This document shows positions 1 to 12,590 of a stretch of 64,000 nt of DNA, piece by piece. The notes beneath the pieces were generated by a model. The model worked only from the letters and a program-made list of their open reading frames with translations. It did not search any database and was not told the DNA's origin. Every line of letters begins with the position of its first letter. Position 1 is the first letter of the stretch. The position numbers were made by a program, and so were the translations under genes. This DNA comes from Ptiloglossa arizonensis (Eukaryota > Arthropoda > Insecta > Hymenoptera > Colletidae). Where the stretch lies: assembly GCF_051014685.1 (NCBI RefSeq), contig NC_135048.1:25438543-25502542 (forward strand), read 5' to 3'.

Positions 1-486
1 TCACAAATATTCTATTATTATTCACATACCCACAAAACCCTTTCCTTAAAAAATAGCAACGGATACATTTTATCCGTACATCGATACATGGAAACTACTA
101 CAATATTTACCAACAAATATGTTTTCACATCTAAATTTGTAGCTGACCAGAAACTAATTTTAACTTTCGCCCGAAACAAATTTTTTCAATCAAACTACTG
201 GAAGTGGTTGAAAAATCGTGGCGACAGTTGCATACTACCACACACTGTACACAACTTCTTTTAAAACGAACAGAGGCTTACATTTTCATTCATTCCTAGA
301 TTAAATTCTCATTAAATTATTTTCGTTCCTTAAAACAATTTCCCCTACTCCTATCAGTAATTACACAACACCAATGCTTTCCTAGTATACTCCACAAAAC
401 TAATAAAAATCGTTGCCCTGTATTGGATACAATTATTGCACGATAGTAATACGTTGCGTCTACGCCAATGGGGCTGCCACGTGTTT

Positions 487-490
<4 letters not shown>
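1..490. other. AT-rich single-copy sequence, nothing recognised
   Basis: No long open frame, repeat or RNA gene seen in this stretch. Confidence 0.5.
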
Positions 491-529
<39 letters not shown>

Positions 530-574
530 ACTCACTCACTCACTCACTCTCTCTCTCTCACTCACTCACTCACT
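491..574. repeat. Compound (CT)n/(CTCA)n microsatellite
   Basis: An uninterrupted CT run passes into CTCA/CACT tetranucleotides, then CT, then CTCA again. Open frames across it are low-complexity artefacts (Ser-Leu, Thr-His-Ser-Leu). Confidence 0.95.
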
Positions 575-1128
575 ACCTTCTTCGTCACTCGGTCCACATG
601 TGTCTGTAACTGCAGCGACGAATAACAAACTAGAATCGAATCTGTGCACCAGTGTACATATATGTGTACCCCGTCCACTTGTCACGCATTCCTGCCACGA
701 GATTTCAAGTGAACGGTAAAGAATACCTGAAAAGTATTCCGATATTGTTATTCAGCTCCGGTTCGTACTCTCGTACAGAGATCAACGTAGATTTTCCGAG
801 ACCGGTTCTATTTATACCTTTAATCTACGCCTCAGAAACGTTTCTCGCTATTATGACTCAATACCGAGCCCCAGACCTCGATACGCGCTCGACTTAGACC
901 ACGCGTAAACCCGGGAGTAAATGCTACGCCAGAGTTTCGTTCCAGTTCGCGCGTACGAGACGCGCTGGATAGTTTAACGCCAAATTCACCGACCAGTCAA
1001 ACCGACTGATTTCAACTACTCTTGCAAACGAATATACGTTAAATTCCATCGCATATTTATTGAAAGATACTTTTCACTTCTACAGATGTGCAATCAGTTT
1101 CACGAGTTTCTTTCTCTCCCCATTTATT
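575..1128. other. Single-copy sequence, moderately CG-bearing, no gene recognised
   Basis: Contains chance open frames only. About 1020-1128 already shows a decayed unit of the array that follows. Confidence 0.4.
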
Positions 1129-1158
1129 AATTTCCCTTAGTCACGTGCGAGGGACACC

Positions 1159-1423
1159 TTAACCCTTTGCACTCGAGGCTTTTCTGTTACTAAAAAGTAG
1201 CAATTCTTGAAATTGAAATTTAGATGAAATTCTTCAAATCGTGTAATTAATTTCAAACGGAGCATTTTCGTTTCAATATTTCATACACATGTGTTTATAT
1301 TTTTGAGAGAAGAGTAACTGAATATTTAATTTTCAATTCCAAACCATGATAATTTTCTGAATTGGAGAAAGTGCACCGAATTGAGTGACGATCGAGGATC
1401 GACTTTCGAGTGGAAAGGGTTAA
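1159..1423. mobile_element. piggyBac-type MITE, copy 1 (intact ends)
   Basis: Begins TTAACCCTTTGCACTCGA and ends with the inverted form (reading TTAACCCTTTCCACTCGA on the other strand), so terminal inverted repeats and TTAA at both ends are visible. About 261 bp plus the target duplication. No coding capacity. TTAA target choice and CCCTTT ends are characteristic of piggyBac-superfamily elements; no transposase is in the window. Confidence 0.82.
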
Positions 1424-1621
1424 TATACCGGAATCTATCGATAGTTTTAGCGTTAATTAACGAACGAACCGATTCTACAAACGAATTTACTTTAAATTCC
1501 AAAATCATATTTTCAAAAGACCTCAAGACACTTTTTACAATTCTACAGATGTACAATCAGTTTCAAAAGTTACTTTCTCTCCCCAATTATTAATTTCCCT
1601 TAGTCACGTGCGAGGAACACC

Positions 1622-1874
1622 TTAACCCTTTGCACTCGAGGCTTTTCTGTTACCAAAAAGTAGCAATTCTTGAAATTGAAATTTAGATGAAATTCTTCTA
1701 ATCGTGTAATTACTTTCAAATAGAACATTTTCAATATTTCATGTACATATGTTTATAATTTACAAAAAAGGAGTAATTGAATATTTAATTTCAATTCCAA
1801 ACCATGATAATTTTCTGAATTGGAGAAAGTGCACTGAATTAAGTGACGATCGAGGACCGACTCTCGAATGGAAA
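1622..1874. mobile_element. piggyBac-type MITE, copy 2 (right end lost)
   Basis: Same element as at 1159-1423, co-duplicated with its host satellite unit. The left TTAACCCTTTGCACTCGA end is present. The right end stops at about 1874 and runs straight into satellite sequence, without the final GGGTTAA and about 20 flanking bases; this explains the 440 rather than 463 bp unit length. Confidence 0.75.
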
Positions 1875-2690
1875 TCGATAGTTCTAGTGTTAATTAACGA
1901 ACAGACCGATTCTACAAACGAATTTACTTTAAATTCCAAAATTATATTTTCAAATAATCTTGCGACACTTTTTACAATTCTACAGATGTACAATCGATCT
2001 CACGAGTTTCTTTTTCCCCCCCCCAATCGTTAATTTCCCTTAGTCACGTGCGAGGAACACCTTAATACACCTAAATCTATCGATATTCCCAGTGTTAATT
2101 AATAAACGTACCGATTCCACAATCAAATTTACTTTAAATTCCAAAATCATATTTTCAAAAGACCTCCCAACACTTTTCAATTCTACAAATACACAATCAA
2201 TTTTAATAGTTTCTTTTTCCCCCCAATCGTTAATTTCCCTTAGACACGTGTAAAAAACACCTTAACACACCGGAATCTATCGATAGTTCCAACATTAATT
2301 AACGAACGTACCGATTCCACAAACAAATTTACTTTAAATTCCAAAATCATATTTTCAAAAGACCTCCCAACACTTCAACTCTACAGATACACAATCAATT
2401 TCAAAACTTTCCTTTTCCCCCCAATCGTTAATTTCCCTTAGTCACCTGCGAGGAACACCTTAACACACCAGAATCTATCGATAGTTCCAACATTAATTAA
2501 CAAACGTACCGATTCCACAAACAAATTTACTTTAAATTCCAAAATCATATTTTCAAAAGACCTCCCAACACTTCAATTCTACAGATACACAATCAATTTC
2601 AAAACTTTCCTTTTCCCCCCAATCGTTAATTTCCCTTAGTCACCTGCGAGGAACACCTCGATACACCGATTTCTATCGATAGTTCCAGCG

Positions 2691-3819
2691 TTAATTAATT
2701 AATTTAATTAACGATTCCACGAGACGGTCGTCGAGCACGGCGTACAACTCTACCTATTATTTATCATTTTCCCCGTGACGGGAGTGTCTCGTTCGTACAC
2801 GATGACTTTTTCCAACGTTCACCCTTAACGCACCGTGAAGCGTTTTCAAGACCGCGGTAAAGCCACGGGGTAACATAGATCATGCAGCCGGTTCAGTCCG
2901 CGGGATATTTTACGTACACTTTGCTCGCGAATAATGCATCAGGGGTAATACACGAAGCGTAAGAACGTGATTTTCTAGTGCATTATTTACGATGCCACGG
3001 GTCCCGAACCGACTTGAGCCCGATGCATCAAATATGAAAGAGCCCGACGGTTAACGTGTTAGGGGCACCACTGTTGTGGGACGCGCTCGTTTGAATTCAT
3101 AAATACGTGAGATCGGGCGCAATTTATACCATGGGACAACATAATTCACGAGGGGAGGGGGCCACCGTTAGAATTTTCGACAAGGAACGCGTATACCCTG
3201 TTATTTGCTAACAGTAAAATATATCGAGGAGAGTCACGGACAGGTTGAAACATTTGTCCGCGCGCTTTTAAATTTCCTGTAATGGACTCACCGGGGGAAC
3301 ATCGTGAAACGGAGTTGCGTTTTTATTCGTATCCGGCATACATTTACGGCCAGTCGATACTACCAGGCACGCGTATTTTTCCTTTTTTTTTTTTTTCTCC
3401 TTTTTATTCACGATGATAAACCGTTTAAAATGGAGGCGGTACGTACCGGTCCGTGGAAGTGTTCTTTCCGCGATTATTAATCCCGCTGACTCTTTGTCGG
3501 ATCGAAAAACGGTTTCACGAAAGTCGCGTAAACGTGGAATCGCGTCGAAATGGGAGGAATTCATTTCCAACCATTTTCGAACGATTTCGCAGGTGCAAAA
3601 ACCCGCGTAACACGGTGACGAAATAGCACTCGTAATGTACGCGCGTTACGCGAGAGATTTTTACGCCCGGCGCGCTGTTTCATCGAATATCGTTTATGGG
3701 AACATTAAAAGTCATAATACTTGAATTACGCCGAGATTGAAGAATGGAAACTTCCACGAGTGTGGGGAAGAATTAAATTTCATTTTACCAAGTGCGACAC
3801 TTCGCTGAATAAAATGTCC
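2691..3819. other. Single-copy sequence, CG-bearing, no gene recognised
   Basis: About 2700-3260 is mixed-composition single-copy DNA with no repeat. A T-rich run lies at 3378-3395. Overlapping open frames of 65-100 codons on both strands at 3268-3610 resemble no family I know. Confidence 0.4.
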
Positions 3820-5160
3820 GTCGTGAGTAAGGGTTGGTAGTTGATACTTGTGTACTTCTCGGGATTAAAAATCACTCGATCTTCGTTTAAAATTTTTTAT
3901 AATATTTCGAACACGTTGAAAATCGTGCAAACGAAAGTTGGGGAGGGTAGTTGATGATTGTATATTTCTTGAGTTTAAAAATGACTCGATCTTCGTTTAA
4001 AATTTCGAATGATATTTCGAACACGTCGACAATCGTATAAACCAATGTAGGGGAGGGTAGTGGATGATTGTATACTTCTAGAGATTAAAAATCACTCGAT
4101 CTTCGTTTAAAATTTTGTATAATATTTCGAACACGTCGAAAATTCGTATAAACCAATGTAGGGGAGGGTAGTGGATGATTGTATACTTCTAGAGATTAAA
4201 AATCATTCGATCTTCGTTTAAAATTTTGTATAATATTTCGAACACGTTGAAAATCGTGCAAACGAAAGTTGGGGAGGGTAGTTGATGATTGTATATTTCT
4301 TGAGTTTAAAAATGACTCGATCTTTGTTTAAAATTTCGAATGATATTTCGAACACGTCGACAATCGTATAAACCAATGTAGGGGAGGGTAGTGGATGATT
4401 GTATACTTCTAGAGATTAAAAATCACTCGATCTTCGTTTAAAATTTTGTATAATATTTCGAACACGTCGAAAATTCGTATAAACCAATGTAGGGGAGGGT
4501 AGTGGATGATTGTATACTTCTAGAGATTAAAAATCATTCGATCTTCGTTTAAAATTTTGTATAATATTTCGAACACGTTGAAAATCGTGCAAACGAAAGT
4601 TGGGGAGGGTAGTGGATGATTGTATACTTCTCGACAAAGTATAAAAATGATTCGATCTTCGTTTAAAATTTCGACAATCGTACAAATGAAAGTAGGGGAG
4701 GGTAGTTTATAATAGTATATTTCTCGAGTTTAAAAATGACTCGATCTTCGTTTAAAATTTCGAACACGTCGACAGTCATACTCACGAAAGTAGGGAAGGG
4801 TTGTATACTTCTCGAGAAAGTATAAAAATGATTCGATCTTCGTTTAAAATTTCGACAATCGTACAAATGAAAGTAGGGGAAGGTAGTTCATAATTGTATA
4901 TTTCTCGAGTTTAAAAATGACTCGATCTTCGTTTAAAATTTCGAACACGTCGACAATCCTACAAACGAAAATAGGGAAGGGTTGTATACTTCTCGAGAAA
5001 GTATAAAAATGATTCGATCTTCGTTTAAAATTTCTGACACGTCGACAATCGTACAAACGAAAGTAAAGGAAGAGAGTAGTTGATACTTGTATACTTCTCG
5101 GTCTTAAAAATGACTCGATCTTAAAATTTCGAACACGTCGACAACAGTACAAACATAAGT
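3820..5160. repeat. 110 bp tandem array grading into alternating 90 bp units
   Basis: The block YTCGATCTTCGTTTAAAATT recurs at about 3873, 3983, 4093, 4204, 4314, 4424, 4535, 4649, 4738, 4830, 4919, 5011 and 5112. The first seven monomers are 110-111 bp, the later ones about 89-92 bp, alternating between two variants. A trimer of about 331 bp repeats from 3932 to 4263 to 4594. Minus-strand open frames are artefacts of the repeat. Confidence 0.93.
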
Positions 5161-5799
5161 ATCGTGTTTATTCATTTCGAATTGGTAATGTTTCGAAATA
5201 GAATATTTTTAATGGAAATACGCTCGACCCTCTTGTTGTACATTACGTACACCGAAAATATAGTTTCGATAGAACTCGGAACGAATTAACCGTGTTATAG
5301 GAGAACGTATAATAATCGTAACATTTTCGTGGTTTCTGCAATAAAGGAACAGTTGCAGAATGTACGTGGTAAATTTGAAATCGATCGGAACGCGAGTTCT
5401 CGAGATATTCAAGCAGCGCGTAAAGAAGTACAGTTTCGAGAAAAACGTGTTTGAAGTTTTCAGCTCGTGGTGGTCGCGCTTCGGCGGAGCTTCGTTGGTT
5501 ACGGGTATCGCCATTGCATAAAGTTAACCGCACAGTAGTCTACCTATTTTTTGGAACTTTCGTGTTTCCAACGTTTCCCCGCCGCACTGACAAATATAGT
5601 TTTGTATAAGGTGGTAACAATACGATGTTCGTGCAATCTTATTTCGGGGAACCACGATGCACCTAATTCCCACCGTGCACCAATTCCATAAAATGTCTGT
5701 ATCTACGTATCTTGGAATGCATTCCTTTTGCATCCTTTCGAATACCCCATTTGTCTCGATTTACCGAACGATCTTGTTCTCGCGTTCTAATTCTACGAA
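5161..5799. other. Single-copy sequence between two arrays, no gene recognised
   Basis: Several overlapping minus-strand open frames (about 70-100 codons) at 5209-5733, none with a recognised domain. Confidence 0.35.
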
Positions 5800-7560
5800 A
5801 TACCCTTATTAGTTCACCATCGTATATCTACCATCGATATCGGAGACACATTTACACAATTGATGGAAACGAGAATTCAGAAACAAAAAAAGAATTCCAT
5901 TCTAGGCGACACGATGCATTTTACTTCTATCGATTCAAGAATCTTCCAATGTGTCCTAATTCAAAAAAATGGACCTATTATTTTACAATATTTTTACCGT
6001 CGATTATACGAGCATACATTTACGAAAATTTAAGAAGAAAAATATCCATTTTCTTTTAGACCACAAAATGTCCCCTTTTCTATATTTAATTTTTACCATT
6101 CGAGTCTCTTAATTCAACCAAATATCCTTATTATTTTACTATACATTTATCATCGATATTAGAGACACATTTTCAGAATTGATGGAAACGAGAATTTAGA
6201 AACAAAAAAAGAATTCCATTTTAGGCGACACGATGCATTTTACTTCTATCGATTCAAGAATCTTCCAATGTGTCCTAATTCAAAAAAATGGACCCATTAT
6301 TTTACAATATTTTTACCGTCGATTATACGAGCATACATTTACGAAAATTTAAGAAGAAAAATATCCATTTTCTTTTAGACCACAAAATGTCCCCTTTTCT
6401 ATATTTAATTTTTACCATTCGAGTCTCTTAATTCAACCAAATATCCTTATTATTTTACTATACATTTATCATCGATATTAGAGACACATTTTCAGAATTG
6501 ATGGAAACGAGAATTCAGAAACAAAAAAAGAATTCCATTCTAGGCGACACGATGCATTTTACTTCTATCGATTCAAGAATCTTCCAATGTGTCCTAATTC
6601 AAAAAAATGGACCTATTATTTTACAATATTTTTACCGTCGATTATACGAGCATACATTTACAAAAATTTAAGAAGAAAAATATCCATTTTCTTTTAGACC
6701 ACAAAATGTCCCCTTTTCTATATTTAATTTTTACCATTCGAGTCTCTTAATTCAACCAAATATCCTTATTATTTTACTATACATTTATCATCGATATTAG
6801 AGACACATTTTCAGAATTGATGGAAACGAGAATTTAGAAACAAAAAAAGAATTCCATTCTAGGCGACACAATGCATTTTATTCCTATCGATTCAAGAATC
6901 TTCCAATGTGTCCTAATTCAAAAAAATGCCCCCATTATTTTACAATATTTTTACCGTCGATTATGCGAGTATACTTTTACGAAAATTTAAGAAGAAAAAT
7001 ATGCTTTTCTTTTAGACCACAAACTGCCCTCTCACCTATATTTCATTTTTACCATTCGAGTACTCTTAATTCAACAAAACATCCTTATTATTTTACCATA
7101 CATCTACAATCGATATCGCAGAGAAATTTCCACGATCGTTCGAAACTTGAATTCGGAAACAAAAAAAGGAATTCCATTCCAGACGTCGCATAATGCCCGC
7201 GTTTTATTTCTACCGATTCGTGGATCTCCCGACGTGTCCTAATTAAAAAAAATGCCCTCATTATTTCACGACATCTCTACCATCGATTCAACGAGCATAC
7301 TTTCGCAACTATTCAAAGCGAAGAAAAAAAAAAAATCGATTCTCATTTAATCGACCGAAATCCCCCGCTGCGTTATATATCTACCGTTCGAGTCCCATAA
7401 TTCGACAAAATACCCTCGTTATTTCGCGTCATCGCCACCGTCGATTCTACGAGCGTATTTTTCACTATTCAAAACAAAAATTCAAAAAGAAAACGAGTAA
7501 AAAAAAAAGAAGAAAAAAAGAAGAAAAAAAAAAAGATCCTCTTTTAGACCGGTGGAATTC
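5800..7560. repeat. 319 bp tandem array, four near-identical units plus degenerate ends
   Basis: The block TAGGCGACACGATGCATTTT or a close variant occurs at 5903, 6222, 6541 and 6860, exactly 319 bp apart. Central units differ at only a few positions. Units beyond about 7150 are clearly diverged (related blocks near 7180 and 7540) and end in an A-rich tract (about 7495-7535). Confidence 0.95.
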
Positions 7561-8327
7561 CCTTTGTTTTATTACACTATTCAAATATCGTCTCTTTGTG
7601 TACCAGAATAACGATGACACCGCTCGGAGATAAACCGATGGAATCGTTTCTCCACGTTGCTAATGATCATGATTCGGTCACCCGAGTCTCCGATATTGTC
7701 GCACGGATGTATCGAAACTTGCAGCACGCGCGAGAGGCGGTCCTTCCCCCTCCCTCTCTCTCTCCGCCTCCGCCTCACCTCCCCTCGTCCACGCCCCGTC
7801 TTCGTTCTCGTTAGCACGAAGCGAGGTCGTCCCGCGAGGTTGCCGGAAGTCGCAAGCATCTGACAATGGTGTCACGGAGAAGACACCGTTGTTTAACGCG
7901 TGCGATGCGTCGCGACGGCAATCGGTGAGTCACGATTCTGGTTAATTCCCTCCGCGTATACGTGGCTGGAACGAGTTCACGGTGATTCCGTGCTCGGTTT
8001 ACCATCGCACTCGCCATTGTCTCCTCGGCTACCGTGAGCCGCGACACGCGTCGAGGCTTTCCGTGCACGTACGCGCACCGAGTTTTGCATTACGACGCTC
8101 AAAATATACTAGTTAAAACAATTACGGGATTACCTTGCCCCCCGGTAATACAGTGAGGGGGTGGGGGGAAGGGCGAGGGCGCGAAGCCATCCGATAGGGA
8201 GCGTAAGGCCGAATGGAACATCGCGGGGGCTTAATTATCGTCGACTGTTTGCCGAATACACGGTTCATGGAACGATAACAGCTTTTGGAATATTAATTGG
8301 ACACTTTCACCGCACGGATCGCGATAC
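7561..8327. other. CG-rich single-copy block, no gene recognised
   Basis: Between 7650 and 8250 the sequence is much richer in CG than its surroundings, with a C/T-rich tract at 7745-7790 and a G-rich tract at 8155-8180. Open frames occur on both strands in overlap, none recognised. It could be a promoter or a decayed gene. Confidence 0.3.
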
Positions 8328-9745
8328 GGTAATTTCTTTTGTTACGGGACTGGGAACTGTGGAGAATTTAAGAAACGTTGTACGATAGTTATTTTTGTCG
8401 AGTTTTTTTTTTCAATTCGCGGGTGTTTTAGGGTTGTGTTTTTCGGAATGGGAGTCTTGGAGTTTGAAGAGAGGGGAAAGTTTTTATTGCGATCGAATAT
8501 GGATGATTTAACGTTAGAATTATCGAAGAGGTCCATTTGACATGTTTCGAAGTTCTTTTTAAAATTACTGAATTATTAATTGTGTCTTTGCCTAGGATAT
8601 TTGTGGACTATTATCGAAATAGGCAAGTAGTGGACTAGTAAATTAATTAGACGGTAATTTCTTTTGTTACGGAACTGGAAACCGTGGAAAATTCAAGAAA
8701 CGTTGTATGATAGTTATTTTTGACGGGTTTTTTTTTCAATTCGCGGGTGTTTTAGGGTTGTGTTTTTCGGAATGGCAGTCTTGGAGTTTGAAGAGAGAGG
8801 AAAGTTTTTATTGCGATCGAATATGGACGATTTAATGTTGGAATTACCAAAGGGGTCCATTTGACATGTTTTGAAGTTCTTTTTAAAATTACTTAATTAT
8901 TAATTGTGTCTTTGCCTAGGATATTTGTGGACTATTATCGAAATAGGCAACTAATGGTTCTAATAAATTAATTAATTGACACGTGGGAAATGGAAGAAAC
9001 ATTGCACGTCATTTATTTTTGCCAGGTGTTTAATTCGCAGATGTTTTAGAGTTGTGTTCTTCAGGATGGGAGAGGGTGGCTTGGAATTTAACACTAGAAT
9101 TACCAAAGGGGTTAATTTAACCCGTTTCGAATTTCTTTTTAAAATTACGTAGTCATTAATGGTATCTTTGCCTATAATATTCGTGGACCATTATCGAAAT
9201 AGACAACTAATGGTACTAGTAAATTAATTAATTGGAACGTAGGAAATGGAAGAAACAATACACGTTATTTACTTTTGGCAAATGTTTAATTCGCAGATGT
9301 TTTAGAGTTGTGTTCTTCAGGATGGAGGAGGGAGGCTTTTAATTTAACACTAGAATTACCAAAGGGGTTAATTTAACCCGTTTCGAATTTCTTTTTAAAA
9401 TTACTCATTAATTAGTCATTAATGGTATCTTTGCCTACGATATTCATGTACTATTATCGAAATAGACAACTAATGGTACTAGTAAATTAATTAATTGAAA
9501 CGTGGGAAATGAAAGAAACAATACAGGTTATTTACTTTTGGCAAATGTTTAATTCACAGATGTTTTAGGGTTGTGTTCTTCAGAATGGGAGAAGGAGACT
9601 TGGAATTTAACATTAGAATTATCAAAGGGGTTAATTCGACCTGTTTCGAACACCATCTTTAAAATTACTTAATTATTGACGTTGTCTCTATCTACAATAT
9701 TCGTGAACTATTATCGAAATAGTCGACTAATACTCGTAAATTAAT
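8328..9745. repeat. Tandem array of about 260-325 bp units
   Basis: The block TTTGCCTA followed by ATATT and an ACTATTATCGAAATAG core recurs near 8587, 8911, 9167, 9430 and 9688, giving spacings of 324, 256, 263 and 258 bp. The first two units share a longer version including GGTAATTTCTTTTGTTACGG. The fifth is the most diverged. Confidence 0.9.
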
Positions 9746-10597
9746 CTGCCCTTTTCCCACCTAACTTCCAAGACACTTGTATTATCCGAGACAAATAGAA
9801 ATACGTTCACCGTCCATAGTTCGAGTGTTGAAGATTCTCATTCGGTGTCAAGATGTATCTTTTTTCTTTTTTTTTGCTTCATTTGTATCGGTTATCTCGA
9901 TTTAACAAGTGGCCCCGTTTGTGTATTTTCGCCGAAGAATAATATATGCAAATACATTAGTTCAATTAGGGTGGTTTCTCTCGTCTCTGATTGCATCAGT
10001 CGCTATGTTTAGACCGGCGTTATTTCGGCCGCGTAACAGGAACGTTCTTCAGAATTATTGCAAATCACCACCGGAGGGTAAATATAGTTTTAGAAATATT
10101 AGTCACTTACAGTGCATTATTCTCGTGTGCTCAATTTATAGGAGCAGTAATTATCAAAAACGTTGAATAATTTAAACCTCTCTCTCTCTTTCTCTCTATA
10201 TCAATACATTTCTCGTTTGACAACTATATTTTAAATATACCAGTTCCTTCGTATACACCGAGTGAATAATTAAATACATCACTTTAAACACCACGATACT
10301 AATTTCAAATACTTACATCGCTCGTTTTAAACACACCACTCGCCACGATTGGACAAATAACGTTTCCACGTTTCACTTCAAAAACAAGCCAAAAAATGAC
10401 CAAAAAAAAAAGAAAAAAGAAACAAAAGATTCGAGCGTATTACTTCAATTTTCGTAATTTGTTACATTTCGAGCAAATTGGTTGCACCGTGCGACCATCG
10501 GCCCGGAGTTTCCCGGAGCGTTCAATTTAGCCTTCATTTTTCCGAGCGGTCTTTCACCGAGTCGTCTTCCAAAACGATTGGAAACCGCCACCGCTGT
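9746..10597. other. AT-rich single-copy sequence, nothing recognised
   Basis: Includes a short CT tract near 10180-10197 and A-rich run near 10405-10425. No supported gene. Confidence 0.4.
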
Positions 10598-10917
10598 AGG
10601 GTGAGAACGAACCGGCTTTCGCGATATTAATTACCTTATACCACCAGGTGATGCTCCAATTCTTTTGAGCAGACGAACTGGAGCGTCTACCGCCTGGAAA
10701 ATGAACCAACTGTTACGGATGAAAGAAAGGCCGCGTACACGGTTTACCCCTTGGATGTTTACCGAGTGTTTAGTCAATAGGGTGTGAACAGCTTTGGCTG
10801 GAATATTAACTGCTTTATTTCGCCACGGATTCTTCCGAGCAAACGAACCGGGCTGTCTACCGTCTGGAATACGAGCCAACTGTCAACGTGGCCAAGAAAG
10901 ATTCGCATACTCGATCG
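10598..10917. repeat. Two tandem units of a dispersed repeat (about 181 bp period)
   Basis: AGGGTGWGAAC starts a unit at 10598 and again at 10779. Both contain AACTGGAGC/AACCGGGCT-GTCTACCG-CTGGAA and a CCAACTGT block. A third, diverged unit lies at about 12187-12320, on the far side of the 1.07 kb repeat that starts at 10918. Confidence 0.65.
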
Positions 10918-11990
10918 TGTCACGTAATAATTAAGGATTTGATGGAAAAAATGTCGATCTCCAACTGGAGATCGTACTCTTTATTATTTTCTTTCGTATG
11001 ACACTTTAATTGCGGTACCTTTGGTCACAGATTCGTGGGGATCTAATCACTGGTCAAGACCGATCTGTCTCCTATGTGTCGGGTTTTTGTATCCGTTCTT
11101 GTCCCGAGTGTCCTGCGTTACGTAGGGAGTGCGTCGTTATGGGAACGGAAAGAGTCTCGTGAGTCGTTACGGGAACGTATGCAAAAGGAATTTCGGTTAT
11201 CAGCGGTCTGTCGTATGGAGTGTGATGCGTTGTTACGGGAGCGGGAAGAGTCTCGTGCGTTGTTACGGGAACGTGTGCGAAAAGGAATGCTATCGGTTTT
11301 TGGTATGGTACACGGTGAATGGTTTGGCCGTTTTCCTTTTGGTTTTTCTTTTCAGTCGAGTTCCGAGTCCAGAGTCAGAAAGACCACACGACACTGTCGT
11401 CGTTCGCATCGAGACACATCACTGTACACGCATTTCTTCCAACTTTGTATTCTTATATATACAATAACTATACTACTAGACACGCGAGATCCCTGCATAT
11501 TATGATAAACTAGATATTATAATCTGTTTTTGGTATGGTTACACGGTCGATACAAAACTACAAGTCCGATTCGGCTGAAATTTTCACAGTAGCTGTCCAC
11601 AAGAATGTACACAAGCTAGTAAATTTTTCTCGCGATCGTGGTGACCATCGGGTGGTGAAGCTAAGTAATTATCGGATCGCCCTCGTATATAAGTCGCTAT
11701 CTTCTGAATAAAAATTCTTTAATTGTTCCAACCTAGTCAACTGTGAATCTCTGTCCGTCACCCGCTTCGCACCTTTGATCATTTCGCCAAATATATACTC
11801 TCTACGGAAGTATTTCCTTAAAACAGCAACATTCGCCAAATATACATATTCTCTACAGAGGTATTCGTCTAAGCAGTGAATTTCGGTACTTATTTCATTA
11901 TTCTACGTTGTGATGAATAAGCTAAGCCATTCTCGCTTAAGTATTTCTGTTCGCGATCCCGTGCGAATCAGAACTTTTCTGTTTATATTT
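10918..11990. mobile_element. LTR-like 1.07 kb dispersed repeat, copy A
   Basis: Nearly identical (about 98% by eye) to 38931-40020. It begins TGTCACG, has a TATATAAG box at 11686 and an AATAAAA signal at 11707, an arrangement expected for a retrotransposon LTR, followed by a region shared to about 11990. It lies between units of another repeat, as an insertion would. The open frame at 11074-11505 is disrupted in copy B by a one-base indel, so I do not call it coding. No internal retroelement domain, primer-binding site or target duplication was identified, so solo LTR is a hypothesis. Confidence 0.5.
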
Positions 11991-12590
11991 TTGTTCGTTG
12001 CTCCGATACGGTCCCGTGACACTTTCGTCCCATCGATTGCCCACGTTCGAGTGGCCGATCCTTTGTTTGTTTTTCGTGCTGATAAACCGGAAGATCTCGC
12101 GGCCGGGAAGTGTGCAAACTTTCCGCGAACCGAACGTTACATATTTAATCACCACGGGATACTTAACCGCGAAACGTTTCATTTACAGAGTGTGAATAGC
12201 TTTCGGAATATTGATTGCTTCATCAGAAGGGGGGCCGATTCCTCTAATTACTTTGTGCTCGGTGATCTTAAACCGGTGAGCATTTCGTGGCTGGTGAACG
12301 AACCTGCTACTGTTTAGCTTGTGTTCAATCCGTGGAGTCATCAACGCTAATGAGTACCGTTTCCGATACATCGGTTGCTACGAGCGGATAATCCGCCAAT
12401 TATTTTCAGCAATTTGTAAACGATATTCTTGGAATTCGTTTTAGGCGTGCGTAGAGAACGAGTTATCACGTGGACGATATTAGTTAACGAAAGGACAACG
12501 TGGTTTGGAAATCGGTGAAAGTGTCGATTGTTGGTAATATAGTTTTAGAAATCGAGAGCGATGAAATGATGTATTTTGAACGTATGTATT
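11991..12590. other. Sequence with one diverged dispersed-repeat unit
   Basis: About 12187-12320 resembles the units at 10598 and 10779 (AGAGTGTGAATAGCTTTCGG versus AGGGTGTGAACAGCTTTGG). The 135-codon open frame at 11910-12317 runs through this repeat and has no recognised domain. Confidence 0.4.

Larger units (their letters stand above)
1129..2690. repeat. 199 bp tandem array, first two units enlarged by MITE insertion
   Basis: The block AATTTCCCTTAG recurs at 1129, 1592, 2032, 2232, 2430 and 2629, giving spacings of 463, 440, 200, 198 and 199 bp. The last units are close to each other in sequence. The excess in the first two units is accounted for by the TTAA-flanked element inside them. 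Confidence 0.92.

Noticed and set aside
11074..11505. 143-codon open frame in the 1.07 kb repeat
   Set aside because: The second copy of the repeat breaks the frame with a one-base difference, and Arg/Glu-rich parts come from an internal duplication of GTTACGGGAACG blocks.
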